Assembly: GCA_004026145.2 (NCBI GenBank)
Contig: CP034986.1
Span: 12,036,804-12,100,803 of the forward strand
Reading direction: 5' to 3'
Length of the DNA stretch: 64,000 nucleotides
Origin: Takifugu bimaculatus
Lineage: Eukaryota > Chordata > Actinopteri > Tetraodontiformes > Tetraodontidae
The position numbers were made by a program, and so were the translations under genes. Below are positions 63,030 through 64,000 of this stretch, piece after piece; the stretch's first letter is position 1; every line of letters begins with the position of its first letter. A model generated the notes under the pieces. That model was not told where the DNA came from. It was given only the letters and a program-made list of their open reading frames with translations, and did no database searches.

Positions 63030-63945
63030 TCAGTTTGGGTTTGGAAATTCATTCATCTGGAAAGAGAAAAACAAATGACATTAGGAGATGACAAAGTTAT
63101 ACCGTTTGTATGCTATCAATGTGCTAAGTAAATGGATACGGTACAAATGGCTCAGTCATGACAAACACCATGAAGAATGGCTTCAGATTTGGGCTTTAAA
63201 GAGATTTCTGTGATATTCAGGTCAAGCAAAGCAAGTTAGTAACACTAGTCAGAGTAGAGCTTCAATCTGCATCTACCTGAACATCAAAAGCTTCAAATCC
63301 TTGAATCACATTGTCGGCCTGAAAGGACATCAAGAATCGAAACAAAGGCCGGGCTTTAATCATCTGGATCAGTAAAATTACAATTGAGCCTCGACGGGTA
63401 ACAGCGATGTGTTAAAGCAGCGGCGCTCACCACAGCAGCCATGTCTTCGGAGTTGACCATCTGGGTCAGGGCCCTGTAGTCATCGGGGGACATGGGCATC
63501 ATGTTGTCGTGGAGTTTAGACGGGTGCCTGCAGCAACAGGACATCAAGCACTCTTCACCGGGCTCCCGCAAACCTCATTTTGATTTCAAATGAACACTCT
63601 TACACTTCTGAAACGGATATGAGCTCCGTCTTTATGTAGCCCGAGTTCTCCGGGTTCTCCACATCCATCGGTTCCAGAGCTGAAATTATGGTAATAAACA
63701 TAAATCTGTGTACACTTGCTGTGCTGTGCTCAGCAGGCGCCCACTGCGCGACTTACCCTCTGAAGGTTTAGGGTAGTACTTCCCAAAGGCCTTGTCCTTG
63801 GGGATGTTGGGGTAAAGGAAGCGCAGCGGGTTTTCAGGGATGTTCTCAGCCGCCATCACCTTGTAGGTGCGGATAATGTCGGGCAAAGAGACGGCCGACA
63901 GCTCCTTCTTCGTGTACGGCTCCACCGAGTGGAAGGCCGGCTTGT
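63030..63945 (-). CDS. stat1: STAT1, C-terminal exons (SH2 end and transactivation domain)
   Basis: Interferon-pathway transcription factor. Only the 3' end lies in the window; the gene continues past the right edge. Minus-strand exons in transcript order: 63945-63757, 63679-63604, 63527-63431, 63318-63277, 63056-63030. The first encodes VEPYTKKELSAVSLPDIIR and NIPENPLRFLYPNIPKDKAF, typical of STAT1. The second holds the activating tyrosine in SGYIKTELISVSE (human Tyr701) with the adjacent SUMO-type IKTE. The third holds the MPMSP serine site (human Ser727). The fourth adds ADNVIQGFEAFDVQ. The fifth, after a strong TTTTCTCTTTCCAG acceptor, ends MNEFPNPN and stop. If the CAG|GTAGAT donor is not used, the protein ends VDAD at 63262 instead. 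The last two exons are less certain. Confidence 0.9.
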
Positions 63946-64000
63946 CTGCATTCAGTGAGTCACATATTACACGTTTAAATATTATTGATCCTAAATAGAT

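Overview
This is a vertebrate nuclear-genome window, almost certainly from a ray-finned (teleost) fish. The genes are split by GT-AG introns, many of them short. CA/GT, CT and ATT microsatellites are abundant. The coding sequences are clearly fish-like versions of conserved vertebrate genes. There is no operon structure, CRISPR array or prokaryotic element.

Layout, left to right: (1) the 3' half of an aryl hydrocarbon receptor gene (ahr, + strand, last six coding exons, 327-6308); (2) a single-exon gene for an LRR type I membrane protein (+, 15295-16359); (3) mfsd6, a major-facilitator-like membrane protein (+, six coding exons, 18106-24301), whose large first coding exon carries two +1 frame breaks; (4) a roughly 11 kb gene-free stretch rich in microsatellites, with an unusual concentration of perfect EGR-type sites; (5) nab1, the EGR co-repressor (+, seven coding exons, 38465-43950); (6) gls, kidney-type mitochondrial glutaminase (+, 18 coding exons, 49166-61591); (7) the 3' end of stat1 (- strand, 63030-63945), tail to tail with gls and running off the right edge.

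The order mfsd6-nab1-gls-stat1 matches human chromosome 2q32, where AHR is absent (human AHR is on chromosome 7). An ahr gene next to this block fits the second vertebrate AHR locus (the ahr1b/ahr2 cluster), which mammals have lost. The receptor keeps the His and Ala positions needed for dioxin-type ligand binding.

The most notable observations are: seven perfect GCGTGGGCG sites in the 5.6 kb before nab1, plus one in a nab1 intron, suggesting direct EGR-NAB feedback; an oppositely oriented pair of CTCF-like motifs flanking nab1; an 18-unit GT repeat butted against the acceptor of gls exon 17, reminiscent of the CFTR TGmTn tract; three CCAAT boxes upstream of gls; a His/Asn homopolymer tract in NAB1; and the two frame breaks in mfsd6. 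I saw no wholly new multi-gene system. All coordinates were read by eye. Splice sites were set by GT/AG plus reading phase, and exon sums are phase-consistent in every complete gene.
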